A DNA stretch of 64,000 nucleotides, taken from Eledone cirrhosa (taxonomy: Eukaryota > Mollusca > Cephalopoda > Octopoda > Eledonidae). The translations under genes were made by a program, and so were the position numbers. Where the stretch lies: assembly GCA_964016885.1 (NCBI GenBank), contig OZ024745.1, forward strand, positions 47,691,542-47,755,541, given 5' to 3'. This document shows positions 35,201 to 43,560 of this stretch, piece after piece; the stretch's first letter is position 1; every line of letters begins with the position of its first letter. Under the pieces are notes generated by a model. The model worked only from the letters and a program-made list of their open reading frames with translations, ran no database searches and was not told where the DNA came from.

Positions 35201-38200
35201 GGACCTTTGCATTCTGAGTTGTGCTAACAATTTTAACTCTTAACATCCTGTACCACATGAAGCTACATTAACTAGAGATTCTTAAAAAGTAGAAGACAAC
35301 ACTGACAACATTACATCAGATATTAGTCTTTAATTTAGTATTGCAAATTTTCACAATCTGTCCACTAGTAAAGATACTATAAACATTTGCATTAAAAAGC
35401 CATTTAAAAATATTTTCTGCCAAATCATTGCAGGATGCCAATAAAGCTTTAGCTGTTTTATTATACAAAATTGAGTAAGTTGAAATTTTTTTTTTAAATC
35501 TGATTTTTTTTTTTTTCTAATTTTATTTTTTTATTTTATTTTTAGTGAAAGATGATGTTCTTCGCCAGGTATCACTGTGTGAACTCTTGCGTTTACTTGA
35601 CATCCACATTTTAGATGGGTTTCTAGCACATTTACACATGGAAGATGATTCACGGCAGAACGGCTGGACCAACTATGGGCTGTCATTTGCAGCTTGTACT
35701 TCACCAATGTTTGGCAAAAGATCACATGACCCCTTTTTAACAGCTGCTATGGACTGTCTAGCAACATCTATTTATGACTTACCTGGATTGAGAAAAGAAG
35801 GTTTCTGTATACCACTATCATTAGAGGAGAAACAACATCTATTTGAGACAGTCCTTAAACATTACAAATGTTTAGATGAACCCCTTCTATCATCCTGGGA
35901 CTTGGATTTCCATTTATCTATTCGGAATATGATTCTTAATGGAGATGAAAACAAGGCCAAACATGCTTTTCATCTATATTCTCTCATACTTCCAAGATAC
36001 CAGAAGGAAAAACTTATTCGAATCCTGAATTTTATTCAATTAGTGATAAAGGATGAAGAACTACAGCAGTGTAGTCAGGTAAGAAGAAAGGAAATATATA
36101 TTTCTATTCCCCTCATAGGATCTACCTTCCTCTTTCTCACTGATTTACATCCTTAATTCTTCCTTTACAGCCATAAGTTGTTTGTTTACTCTTTCACTCA
36201 ACAATATTTAGGTACCTCTTCTGCCAGTGTACTCTCTACCCTACATCGCTAACCTCACAATCCCCCCCCTCTCTCTCACACACACACACTTGATCTCCCC
36301 TCTACAACCCTAATATTGCCCTCCTCCATGAACCCCAGTGACTAGTCCAACTATGCCAACATGGGAAAACGTGAGCACCCCACAATGTACTACCAGACAT
36401 CACTCAGGCTACCTTGGCGAACAGCATGTATCCCCTCGCTCTTGCCTTCCCTCACTCCTATCACTGCTTCCCAGGTAGTGCACTCAGCCCACTCTGCAAA
36501 GTGGTAATGTGAGTGCCACAATAAAAGTACCCAGTGCACTGTTGGGTTGTAGTGGCTGTGCCATGATAAAACACACCCAGTACATGCCGAGAAGTTGTTC
36601 ACATTAGGAAGGGCATCCAGTTGTAGAAACCAAGCTAAAACGAAGTGTATGAGCAAGACGCAGTCATCTGACCTGTCTGACCTCAGAATGTGACAGCCTA
36701 TCTAACTCATGCAAGCATGGTATATAGACATAGAATAGTGATGATTATCATGATCATTTTACATGTATATCTAGATCCATGTCTTATTCATACATTCTAT
36801 ATTGTATCATGATTTCTTTGGATAAATGCCCTTCCTAATGCTAATCACTTTACAGAGTTTACTAGGCTCATTTTATCATAGTACCTGCACTACAGAGATC
36901 GTCATCTTCTTGAAAAGGTTGGAGTCTTCTCTTCTTATATAGCATGGTTTCCATTTAATTGCCAGTCACTTTACATGAAGGAAGTGAGAGCCAATGTGTG
37001 GGCAATGCTCTGCTATGGAACTAAAGACTTCAGGATGTATTATTAGAGCAATAATCACAAAATGTTTCATCATTGATTTAGTTTGTTCATATTCCTTAAG
37101 GATTAGCCTAATGCTAAGAGGCTACATAAATTGTTAAACATATTTATTTAGAATTCATAAAAGTAAGTTAAAAAAAGGTGGAATGTAAACTCCTTCGGTT
37201 GGACAACATATCTCAACTATATCCTGTACACAAAGCTGGCTAAAATATTGCTATGAAGAACAACCAGCATTATCTCCTGCATTAACCATTCCTCTTCATA
37301 GAGGGCTTCTTTCTCAGGTGTGATGTCATCTTGATTTGGTGGAGACCAAGGACCAATATTAAATATATGCCTACAATATTAAATATATGCTTAACATTTG
37401 ATCCCTTTTCTGCATTAAGCAAGACACTCAGTAGTTCTATAAAACAATTTTAATAAAATTTATTATTATTTAAGAATTATGTTGTTGTTTTATCTCCAGA
37501 TGTATAGCACATATCCAGTTGTGCGAGCATTCACCGACTCGATTTTAAGACATCCCCTTATGGCTCATGAACTTGCTGTCATTGTTGTCAATTTCTTCCT
37601 TGATAATCATGGACTGCTTTCAGCCCCACCACCTGAATACATCCGGGAAAATGTGAATCACATTTTAAGTGAAATTCAAGAAGGAAAACATGTTCCCTAT
37701 CAGCGTAAGATATTCTTTTGTATTTTTTAGATATAAAATGATGATAATACTGACAATTTTATGTCTGCATTTCATGCTGGCCTGAGTTGAATAGAGTGTC
37801 ACGGTTTGAGACAGAGTTGGATAACACTGTCTTACCTATACATTTTTGGCGTGGTTTATATGGCTAGATACCTTTACTAATTCCAACCACTTTAGAGTGT
37901 TGGGGGTACATTTTGTGGTACTAGCACAATCACTTTACAGAGTGTACTAGAGTATTTTATTATAGCATCAACACTACTACTTTACACCCCCCCCCCCACA
38001 CACACACACACCCCTCACTAAAATAGTTTGCCTTGTGCCTAAACCAGAAACCATTATTAACGAAGGCAAATAGGGTGCTGGATTTGGCAGAATTGTTAGT
38101 GCATCAGACAAAATGTTTTTAGTTATTGCCCTTTACATTCTGAGTTCAAATCCAGGGTCAATAAAAAATAATACCAGTACTGGTATAATCAACTTTCCCT

Positions 38201-38833
38201 TTCCTCCAAATTTCTAGCTTTGTGCCTAAAGAATTATTAAAGAAGGCGAAGGAGCAGCCAAAATGCTGTCAGTTCATATCAACTTTGCCTTACATCCTTC
38301 TGAGTATATAAAATAAGGTGCCAGTCAAATATTGGGATTGATTTAATCAACTAATCCTTCTTTCTCTATATTTAGGAACTTGTACTTATCTTAGAAATGA
38401 TTATCAAAAAGAGCTTTGAGTTCAAATCCTGCCATGGCCAATTTTGTATGTAATCCTTCAGGGTTTATTAAAATATATGCCATACAAGTATTCAGGTTGA
38501 TGCAATTGACTATGTCTCCCCTCTACAAATATGTGGCCTTGTGCTCATATTAGAAATCCTTCTCATCACCATCCTCCATTGTTATTGATAGTAATATTAT
38601 TATATTTTGACTTGTTTGTTTTATTTCCAGCTCCTCGTTTTAGCCGTCCTGTGTCTATGGTAGAATATGAACACCTTGGCCAAGAATGTACCACCTCTAG
38701 TCTAATAATGCTGATGAACAGTATCATTGACAATGTACAGCTCTCATTAAAAGAGAAAAAAAACAAACTGAAGCATTTCCAGAAACACCATCCTAAACTC
38801 TACAAAAAACATTTTCCTAATATGCTTTTATAA
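21667..38833 (+). CDS. DEPDC7: DEPDC7 orthologue (DEP domain-containing protein 7), six exons, 5' end missing
   Basis: Exons are 21667-21866, 32595-32821, 33901-34070, 35546-36078, 37500-37704 and 38631-38833. Reading phases join without a break and give 511 codons before TAA, close to the roughly 510 residues of vertebrate DEPDC7 even without the N-terminus. The DEP domain (about residues 1-115) has [43 protein letters not shown] and [15 protein letters not shown], which closely follow DEPDC7. A linker and a helical C-terminal half ([26 protein letters not shown]) follow, then a basic end ([19 protein letters not shown]). DEP domains bind membranes or GPCR/G-protein partners; vertebrate DEPDC7 is reported to interact with CARMA scaffold proteins in NF-kB signalling, so a cytoplasmic adaptor role is inferred. 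The first residue joins to an unseen exon in phase 1. DEPDC1-type paralogues are less likely. Confidence 0.92.
22156..22350 (-). mobile_element. tRNA-derived SINE (type B) in DEPDC7 intron
   Basis: It runs from 'aattgtttctactttgggc' to 'ctaccgatactgccaatcc', full length on the minus strand, with the B-box region 'gggatttgaactcagatcg'. Confidence 0.82.
22351..22764. other. DEPDC7 intron, no feature seen
   Basis: AT-rich sequence. A short direct repeat 'tctgaatatatattgtca' occurs at about 22715 and 22753 at the boundary of the LINE fragment. Confidence 0.5.
22765..23440 (+). mobile_element. RTE-like LINE, 3' terminal fragment
   Basis: It starts in the C-terminal coding part ('aaacgaactaagggaaaaat'), continues [37 protein letters not shown] and [19 protein letters not shown] to a TAA near 23047, and then has the 3' UTR ending 'acgttaaacgatgatgatg'. 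It is nearly the same as 62220-62884. 5'-truncated; the start of the coding piece is frameshifted. Confidence 0.87.
23489..23873 (-). mobile_element. two type B SINEs in tandem (minus)
   Basis: Two copies, about 23489-23686 and 23697-23873, lie head to tail, separated by 'tacagctataaaataatt', which also precedes the first copy (about 23480). This suggests that the second inserted at the same short target, or a tandem duplication. Both carry the 'gggatttgaactca' B-box region and 'gcatggc(g/a)tccgaccctct'. Confidence 0.82.
23874..24445. repeat. 572-bp TA/TAATATTATA low-complexity tract
   Basis: Almost pure A and T, built from short palindromic words (ATAATATTAT, TATAATATAT). The only G or C bases are three or four isolated ones. 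It lies between a minus-strand and a plus-strand type B SINE. Confidence 0.95.
24447..24684 (+). mobile_element. type B SINE (+) abutting a type B 3' fragment (-)
   Basis: The plus copy runs 24447-24632 ('ggattggcagtatcggtag' to 'gtagaaacaattatataaa'). It is directly followed by a reversed 3' fragment (24633-24684). Their 3' ends meet, so the junction is an inverted repeat. Confidence 0.82.
24756..25535 (-). mobile_element. RTE-like LINE, 3' fragment (minus)
   Basis: A (CAT)n end and 3' UTR at 24756-25115 are followed by the C-terminal ORF 25118-25486 on the minus strand: [52 protein letters not shown] and [16 protein letters not shown]. Compared with the copy at 62055, a short in-frame block (around SETWAL) is deleted near 25490. 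5'-truncated. Confidence 0.87.
25545..25745 (-). repeat. decayed SINE remnant
   Basis: 'ggcttctgatttaggcatta' and 'acttgactggcacttattt' resemble the 3' half of a type-B-like SINE in reverse. It is poorly preserved. Confidence 0.4.
25788..26345 (-). mobile_element. second RTE-like LINE subfamily, 3' fragment (minus)
   Basis: The 3' tail 25788-26030 begins with (CAT)n and includes 'ggctggatgcccttcctaac' and 'gtggcacctccacaaccac'. The coding part on the minus strand is [38 protein letters not shown] and [19 protein letters not shown]. It is homologous to the 62.4 kb LINE but clearly another subfamily, and its tail is the one carried by the type A SINEs. Bases 26346-26580 may be further upstream sequence; I could not assign them. 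Confidence 0.83.
26581..26980 (-). mobile_element. RTE-like subfamily 2 tail with last coding residues
   Basis: (CAT)n at 26582-26605, then the shared tail, a G-run (26858-26872), and on the minus strand [19 protein letters not shown] as the protein end. It inserted next to, or was joined to, the plus-strand fragment that follows. Confidence 0.78.
26985..27372 (+). pseudogene. retroelement-type nuclease-like domain remnant (PD-(D/E)XK-like pattern)
   Basis: In one frame it reads [20 protein letters not shown] then TY-stop; after a shift it continues [49 protein letters not shown] and [10 protein letters not shown]. The arrangement P(D/N)G...W-D-A-T followed by a 'VAVET.G' strand is one I associate with C-terminal parts of mobile-element polyproteins. 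A nuclease fold is an inference from the D...W-D-A-T spacing. A diverged second copy is at 58261-58640 on the other strand. Confidence 0.55.
27373..28950. other. DEPDC7 intron, no gene seen
   Basis: AT-rich sequence with (TGATAA)-like low complexity near 27660-27760 and a short RTE-type tail end near 28095-28155 ('gctagcaaggaaagtggatg' then ATGATGAT). Confidence 0.5.
28951..29181 (+). mobile_element. MITE-1
   Basis: A 231-bp copy starting TTAACTCTTAACATCC and ending 'ttacaggatgagttaa', with inverted termini as at 16667. Confidence 0.72.
29540..30240. repeat. decayed RTE-type tails in both orientations
   Basis: 29540-29720 is an old minus copy ('catcattttatatgtattt', 'gctgaatgccattcttcat'). 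30110-30240 is an old plus copy ('gtcaggaagggcatctggt', 'catgccagcatggaaaagg'). Nothing coding in between. Confidence 0.5.
30415..30620 (+). mobile_element. MITE-1, diverged
   Basis: It carries 'gaagccacattagcaaaat', 'actataaacatttgaatt' and ends 'ttacaagaagttaagtgtta'. The termini are more decayed than in the 28951 copy. Confidence 0.6.
30998..31600 (+). mobile_element. MITE-1 interrupted by a SINE
   Basis: 'ttaactcgtaatatcctgta' at the left and 'ttacatgatgtttagttag' at the right bracket the element. The internal order resumes with 'aaacagcattatgattgcat' after the SINE. Confidence 0.65.
31057..31436 (+). mobile_element. tRNA-derived SINE (type A) inside MITE-1
   Basis: It starts at 'ggcttagtggttagagc', so it lacks a few 5' bases. 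The tail has an extra duplicated block ('ccctcactgtaaagtggtc') before 'ggtgttaggaagggcatcc' and ends ATGATGATG. Confidence 0.84.
31730..31808 (+). mobile_element. lone CR1/jockey-type LINE 3' end
   Basis: 'tttgatgagttgtagtgcac' and 'gagcactgtacacaat' plus (ATT)n match the 3' end of copy A at 3428-3485. An extreme 5' truncation. Confidence 0.75.
32094..32289 (+). mobile_element. MITE-1
   Basis: 'ttaattcttaagatcctgta' at the left and 'catacaggatattaaaagttaa' (diverged) at the right, about 196 bp. Confidence 0.62.
32595..32821 (+). CDS. DEPDC7: DEPDC7 exon: second half of DEP domain
   Basis: Acceptor 'aacattttag' and donor GA|GTAAGT. It opens in phase 0 with [15 protein letters not shown] and contains [15 protein letters not shown], the end of the DEP fold. 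The acidic Ser-rich linker that follows ([14 protein letters not shown]) looks disordered. Confidence 0.93.
32860..33130 (-). repeat. MITE-2-type remnant
   Basis: 'ccttttcattactatatttct' and 'gattttcaaataattttt' resemble the copies at 47790 and 33605. Termini are poorly defined. Confidence 0.4.
33605..33806 (+). repeat. MITE-2-type copy
   Basis: 'aactcttttgatactacccc', 'ctatgaaacaaaaccaccca' and 'attagaaatatggttaaaaa' match the 13862 and 19385 copies. Confidence 0.55.
33901..34070 (+). CDS. DEPDC7: DEPDC7 exon: linker
   Basis: Acceptor 'tttcttttag' and donor GGAT|GTAAGT. In phase it reads [36 protein letters not shown] and TPITRKQES. It is Ser/Thr/Pro/Arg-rich, likely an unstructured and possibly phosphorylated region (RRIS and RSTGS fit basophilic kinase sites; inference). 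Confidence 0.9.
34203..34510 (-). mobile_element. SINE-like repeat sharing the type A middle block
   Basis: It contains 'aaagggtaaagacccccttt', 'ggcacaagtccgggcaagg' and then 'gagtgaactggagcaatgtg', 'ataaagtgtcttgctcaag'. The last part is also the middle block of the type A SINEs, so two repeat families share a central domain. This resembles the conserved central domains of known SINE superfamilies. Orientation is inferred from that block. Confidence 0.6.
34575..34745 (+). mobile_element. tRNA-derived SINE (type B)
   Basis: 'ggacagtattggtagaggg' to 'gccaaacgtagaaacaa', with B-box region 'gagttcaaatcccgttgag'. A short deletion removes 'tacggggtcgataaaata'. Confidence 0.78.
34990..35200 (+). 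repeat. old SINE B remnant followed by poly-T
   Basis: 'cctttacattctgaactcaa' and 'tatggggtcgataaaataaa' mark a diverged type-B-like SINE. A T-run of more than 30 bases follows at 35163-35195. Confidence 0.5.
35233..35445 (+). mobile_element. MITE-1
   Basis: 'ttaactcttaacatcctgta' at the left, 'actataaacatttgcatta' inside and 'cattgcaggatgccaa' at the decayed right end. Confidence 0.65.
35546..36078 (+). CDS. DEPDC7: DEPDC7 exon: central helical region
   Basis: The largest exon (533 bp). It follows a very long T-rich tract ending 'tttattttta g' at the acceptor and ends CAG|GTAAGA. It encodes [74 protein letters not shown] and [17 protein letters not shown]. The region is helix-rich, and in DEPDC1/DEPDC7 relatives the corresponding part is described as RhoGAP-like without clear catalytic residues. 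Confidence 0.93.
36360..36990 (-). repeat. decayed RTE-type tails in DEPDC7 intron
   Basis: 'attaggaagggcatccagtt' near 36604 (plus orientation) and 'ttggataaatgcccttccta' near 36818 (minus orientation) mark at least two old copies. A C/T- and CA-rich run lies at 36260-36290. Confidence 0.5.
37195..37350 (-). repeat. possible remnant of the nuclease-like retroelement domain
   Basis: The minus strand has [21 protein letters not shown] coding, resembling VEWLMQWVLLAVSTSN of the 58.3 kb remnant. It is short and diverged. Confidence 0.35.
37500..37704 (+). CDS. DEPDC7: DEPDC7 exon
   Basis: Acceptor 'ttttatctccag' and donor CAGC|GTAAGA. It reads [39 protein letters not shown] and [17 protein letters not shown]. 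These are amphipathic helices that continue the C-terminal module. The initial ATG is an internal Met, because the preceding exon joins in phase 0. Confidence 0.93.
38010..38560 (+). repeat. decayed SINE-like remnants in the last DEPDC7 intron
   Basis: Repeated words such as 'tctgagttcaaatccagggt', 'gccttgtgcctaaacca' and 'ggccttgtgctcatatta' indicate two or three old type-B-like SINEs. Bases 37705-38009 hold an old RTE-type tail and a C/CA-run. Confidence 0.45.
38631..38833 (+). CDS. DEPDC7: DEPDC7 last coding exon
   Basis: Acceptor 'ttatttccag', stop TAA at 38831-38833. It reads [40 protein letters not shown], then a Lys/His-rich end [18 protein letters not shown]. The '[15 protein letters not shown]' end is also a feature of vertebrate DEPDC7 and supports the orthology. 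Confidence 0.94.
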
Positions 38834-41127
38834 AATAATTTCCCTTCCAAGATACAATATCTCTATTGTAGTGAATGTATGTGTATTCCTCTAGTCGACT
38901 TTGTAAGATACACAGTATTATGTAAGTATGGATTGCTAAAGTAAACTTACTATTCTGTAGGTGAGAAACAAACTTCTTGATATTTCAAACAACTTATTCC
39001 AGAACTTATTCAGTATATTCATAGTGTTGCTAACCTGTGAAGCTGATAACCATGATAGATGTACTGGTGGTGTTAGCAACACATTTACTATGCTGAATAG
39101 ATTGACTGAGTAATTTCAGTATAGTTAATAACTATGCTACCGTGCTAATCAAGATTGTAATATTTACCATGATATTGTTTGTAACAGGACCATTTATATC
39201 AGACTACCTTAATAACTATGATGTTGTTGGGCCACACATCTACCATGGAAATCAAATTAGGTTAGTAACCTTGATGTTAGCAACTTTTCAGCCATACTGG
39301 TCAACACTTCAGTGTTTGCTGTAGTACTGTTAGTAAACATTACTTTGCAGATCTGATAACTATGATACTGTTAACAACACCCCTACCATGTAAATCAGAT
39401 TAACTTAACAACATTACTATCAACTGAACTTAGCAACATTGCTATCATGTTGATCAAATGTGCAATGTTAGTAAGTTACATTGCATATCAGATCACCATG
39501 GTAGTTGTGATGTTAAGCAACATCTATGAAAACAATAACTATTATTGTTGTAAAATTCAGTGTTGTAATAATGATGTTACATCATCAAGTGAAATATTAC
39601 CATTAACTTATATTTAGGACAATTTGTTTTTATCAAAAGATAACCAATGGCAAAACCTTTCGGTTTCATCTCACTCTGCATCTTTCGTACTGTCACACAC
39701 CCAAAATTTCTAGTATATAACCTAAGGTAGTGGAGTAACAGAAGTAGTAGGCCAAATACTTTAGTCAATACAACCTTTTATCTTTTTAAGGTCAATAAGT
39801 TATGTTCTGGCATCAATTCACACAACTGTACCCTTCCTCTATAGTATTAGTGTGAGAAATACTAATTTCTACTGTTACACACAAAAGCTAATGTATGTAA
39901 TCTTCACACAGTATCTCATTCACATGTGACTTCAGTCTTTCATACATGTTTTATTTCAACTATAACAGTCCTTAAATGTAATTATGTACTTTGTCAAGGA
40001 CAAACTGATTTTCTCCCGTGTTTCTATTATAACCTTGAATTAGAAAAAAACTTCATTTTATGTTATAAATATACTTATGAAATCTTATACTAAAATATTT
40101 AGTGATAAGATATTAAGTTACTAGTCATGTCTTGTTAAGATATCCCTATGTTTCAATAGTGTTTCCTTTTTTTTCTTTTTAAATCACAAATTTGTTTCTA
40201 TATTACCTTCTTGGTTTAAAGAAGGGGTCCATCTCTTTGCTCATCATCAGTGCTATTGTTTTATCGTCCATTTTTAAAAAACTATTTTGTGTTTAACAAG
40301 ATACCTTTTTCAAACTTTCTTTGTAGGCTGCTGCTTGATGTTTTTTTTATTTAAATAAAGTTTTTTGGTATATGTATGAACCCATAACTCCGTAACATGC
40401 ATAACTGTAGTAACATACAGCGTTTCTTGGGCATTTTTTAAATCAAGCAGAGCCCATTATCTCTCCAGGTCTGAACATAGCCAATTTCTTCTAGAGAAGG
40501 AAAGGGAAAGAGATATAGAAGAAGAATCGGCCCAAGTACTGGACTGGTACTTTTTTTTTATCAGCCTCAAAAGTATGAAAGGCAAAGTTAACCTTGGTAA
40601 GATTTGAACTCAGAGTGCAGAGATCCAGAACAAATACTACAAAGTATTTTATCCAATGTTCTGCCAATTCACAGCCTTTTTGGTATATAGAATTTCTTAA
40701 AATCATCCAATTCTGAACTCTTTTGTGGTTCTCAACTTAACTTTCCTTTTAGTTCCCTCATAGCCTGAACTCTTCTCACAAACTTATTTACACCTAACTT
40801 TCTTTGATGACAGCACTATTAAGATAGCCAGTCCCCACAAAAACACTTCTTTTTTATCTGTCTTATCTGAGTATAGCAACTAGTTCTTCATTCTATTTTA
40901 GTATGCATTACCTTGCACTGATGTTATCAACTACATGGAGGTGGAGTGACAGAATCATTAGAGCATTTGCAATATTTGTTTAGGCCTTTTAAATTCTGAG
41001 TTCAAATCCTGCTGAGGTTAACTTTGCTTTTCACCCTTTCAGGGTCTATAAAATAATGTACCAGTAATGTACTAAGGTTGATGTTGGCCTGAAACCTAAA
41101 CTAGAAATCATTATTTATGAACTACAA
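38834..41127. other. DEPDC7 3' flank
   Basis: A candidate poly(A) signal AATAAA lies at 40354-40359, which would give a 3' UTR of about 1.5 kb; earlier sites are only weak variants. 40930-41110 holds an old SINE-type remnant. No gene was seen. Confidence 0.45.
40385..40690 (-). repeat. old SINE family C
   Basis: Its tail block ('gcgtttcttgggcattttt', 'agccaatttcttctagaga') recurs reversed at 44080-44215 and diverged at 47560-47690. A tRNA-like head region ('gatttgaactcagagtgca') adjoins at 40600. It is related to type B in the head but has a different tail. Confidence 0.5.
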
Positions 41128-41325
41128 GGGCGGTGGATTGGCAGTATCGGTAGAGGGTCGGACGCTATGCTTTGACGTATAGAGTTACGGCCCTTGCCAT
41201 TCTGAGTTCAAATCCCGTCGAGGTTAACTTTGCCTTTCATCCTTACAGGGTCGATAAAATAAAGTACCAGTAATGCTCTGGGTAATTTCTGGCCTTGTGC
41301 CAAACGTAGAAACAATTATTTATGA
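41128..41325 (+). mobile_element. tRNA-derived SINE (type B)
   Basis: A full-length copy, 'ggcggtggattggcagtatc' to 'gtgccaaacgtagaaacaa', with B-box region 'gagttcaaatcccgtcgag'. Confidence 0.86.
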
Positions 41326-42074
41326 ACTACAAATCTTTATTTTTTTACCAAAACAATCTTATAAAAAATTCCATTCTTAATTTTGTTGCGCTATTATCAA
41401 TTCGTATTTCAGTATCCAATATTGATTAAATAATTTTGTACTTACTGTTCTAACTCCCCAGTACTAATACTATTAGAGCTGCTGGTGTGATAACATTGAC
41501 AATAGGAACAAGTTTAACTGAAATCAATGATGGAAATAAAGATGACCCATGCTTTAAACTGAATTTTATTTTAGAGTTGTACTTGTTTGTCAAGTGATTT
41601 GATCTGCATCTTTGTCGAAATTGAAACAATTATATCATGACAGAGCTAAAAACACACAAAAACTGTTATATTCACTTGCATTTATTTTGTAAAGTGTACA
41701 AATTGCTGTACGTCTTCAGTCTTATTACCGTCGAGCTATTATAGGCCTCGTGTTTGTCTATCCTTGGTGAACATATTGTTGTATAGGTGTAATGTATAAC
41801 TTCCTAACCCTAGTTGTTGTCTTTTATGAAAATGTGTATATACCATTTTAGACCATTGATTCTCAACTGGGTCCATATAAGAATTTTAGGGTCATCACAA
41901 AAAAATTAGTAAATTTCTTAAGCATTAGAGAAAGAAAACAAATAAAACAGTTAATTTAAAGCAGTTGATAAAATAATTCACTGGGGAACAAAAACAACTA
42001 GATTCAGTGGTAATGTGTAAATAAATTTATAAGCATATATATATACATACACACATAAACAAAGAATGTTGTCT
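41326..42074. other. intergenic, no gene seen
   Basis: AT-rich sequence with short TA/CA runs at 42036-42055. Nothing recognised. Confidence 0.5.
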
Positions 42075-43560
42075 CATATATATATCATCGTTTTTACGTG
42101 TTTTTCCATACTTGCATGGGTTGGACGGGTCCTTTTCAGCACAGTATCTCTCCACATGTTGTTATCCTTCATCTCCATTCTGAGTTTCAGTGATTTGAGA
42201 TCAGCTCTCACCACCTCTACCCAGGTCTTTCTCTACTGTGGTTTCCTTCCATTGGGATTTCTTAGCACTTCTTCACCCAGCAATTATCATCCATACATAT
42301 ACCAATGCAGTCTTTCCTCTCGCACACTATCTCTGTTTCTTCTGATACTTAGTTATTCTGTAAGTTCATCAAAGCTCTATTGTTCTCTTACATTAACATT
42401 GCACATCCATTGAAGCAGTCACTGCTCATGTTTTAGCTATGCAGTATAGCATTTCGAGCACAGCTGACATACAGCCAGCCCTTCATTTAGAAAGAGAAAC
42501 CTTTTATCAACAGTAGTAGTAGTAGTAGTAGTAGTAGATCCCTAAACTTCTTCCATCCTATCCTTATTTTAGTTACTATACTTTCGAAGCACTCTCCTCT
42601 ACAGCTAATTATATCACTCAGATAGCAGAAGCTATTGACCATTTCTATGGATCCTTCCTAGAAAAGATTCATATCATTGTTGCTGCTACTATCAATTAAC
42701 CCTGAACATCTACATCAAAGTCTTACTTTCCTGTTGTCCCACTACATCCCTTGTGTACCCAAGATTTACATTGTATAGAGTTCATGCCTATTCCTTTTCT
42801 ACATATTGAGCAGGGCCACTTCCCTGAAGGAGTCAGTTTTATCTTCTTTCCTATATACTAGCACTCTAGTTCTTCCATGGTTTCAGCTATAAGGACCAGA
42901 TCATCAATGTACAGAAGTTCCCATGGACAGCCAGTCTTAAATTCCTAAGTTATGACCTGGAGAACTATGATGAACAGAAGTGGACTTGTACTTTAAACTC
43001 TTCACTAAACTCATTGCCTATACTCACTTTACTTACAGTTCCTCTGTACATGGCTTGCACTGCTCTCACAAGCCACTCTTTTACCCTTAGTTTCTTTAGG
43101 GACCACCAGATGACAGATCAAGGTACTCAAAAGCCTTTTCTAGATCAACATATGCTAAATATAACAGTTTATTCTTGGCTAGGAAATTCTCTTGCAGCTG
43201 TCTCACTAGGAAGAGGGCATCTGTAGTACTTTCCCAGGCATAAAACTGAACTGCAGCTTTTCTAACCTTACTCTTTCCCTAATTAACTGTGCTAGAACTC
43301 TTTCCATCACTTAGTTTTATTCTTCAGCAGCTGCTCCTTTCTAAAGCATCACTTTTTCTTTGTAGCAATTAAAAACTGTACTGTTACACCAGTCATTGGG
43401 TATGACTCAGTTGTGTATTACCTGATTGACTATGCAAGTTACTAGTTCACCTTCTACTTCTCCAGATGCTTTCAGCATCTCAGAAACTATCCCTTACCAT
43501 CCTATGGCTTTACCATTCTTCATCTACACAGCCTTATTTATGGATTTTGTTATTTACTTG
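42075..43560 (-). mobile_element. decayed RTE-like LINE
   Basis: On the minus strand, in pieces: a KAFEYLDLSSGG segment near 43130 corresponds to EKAFDRVPRS of the 61 kb copy; FSEEFKVQVH near 43000 corresponds to EFSVKVGVH; HGNFCTLMIWS near 42915 is a frameshifted WELLYADDL; and SLKLR..DNNMWRDTVLKRT near 42130-42200 is the C-terminus. Stops and frameshifts are everywhere. A (AGT)n microsatellite lies at 42510-42537. An old third subfamily. Confidence 0.72.

Noticed and set aside
42510..42537. (AGT)n run as a possible CRISPR-like or satellite array
   Set aside because: A simple trinucleotide microsatellite with no spacers, inside a decayed LINE.
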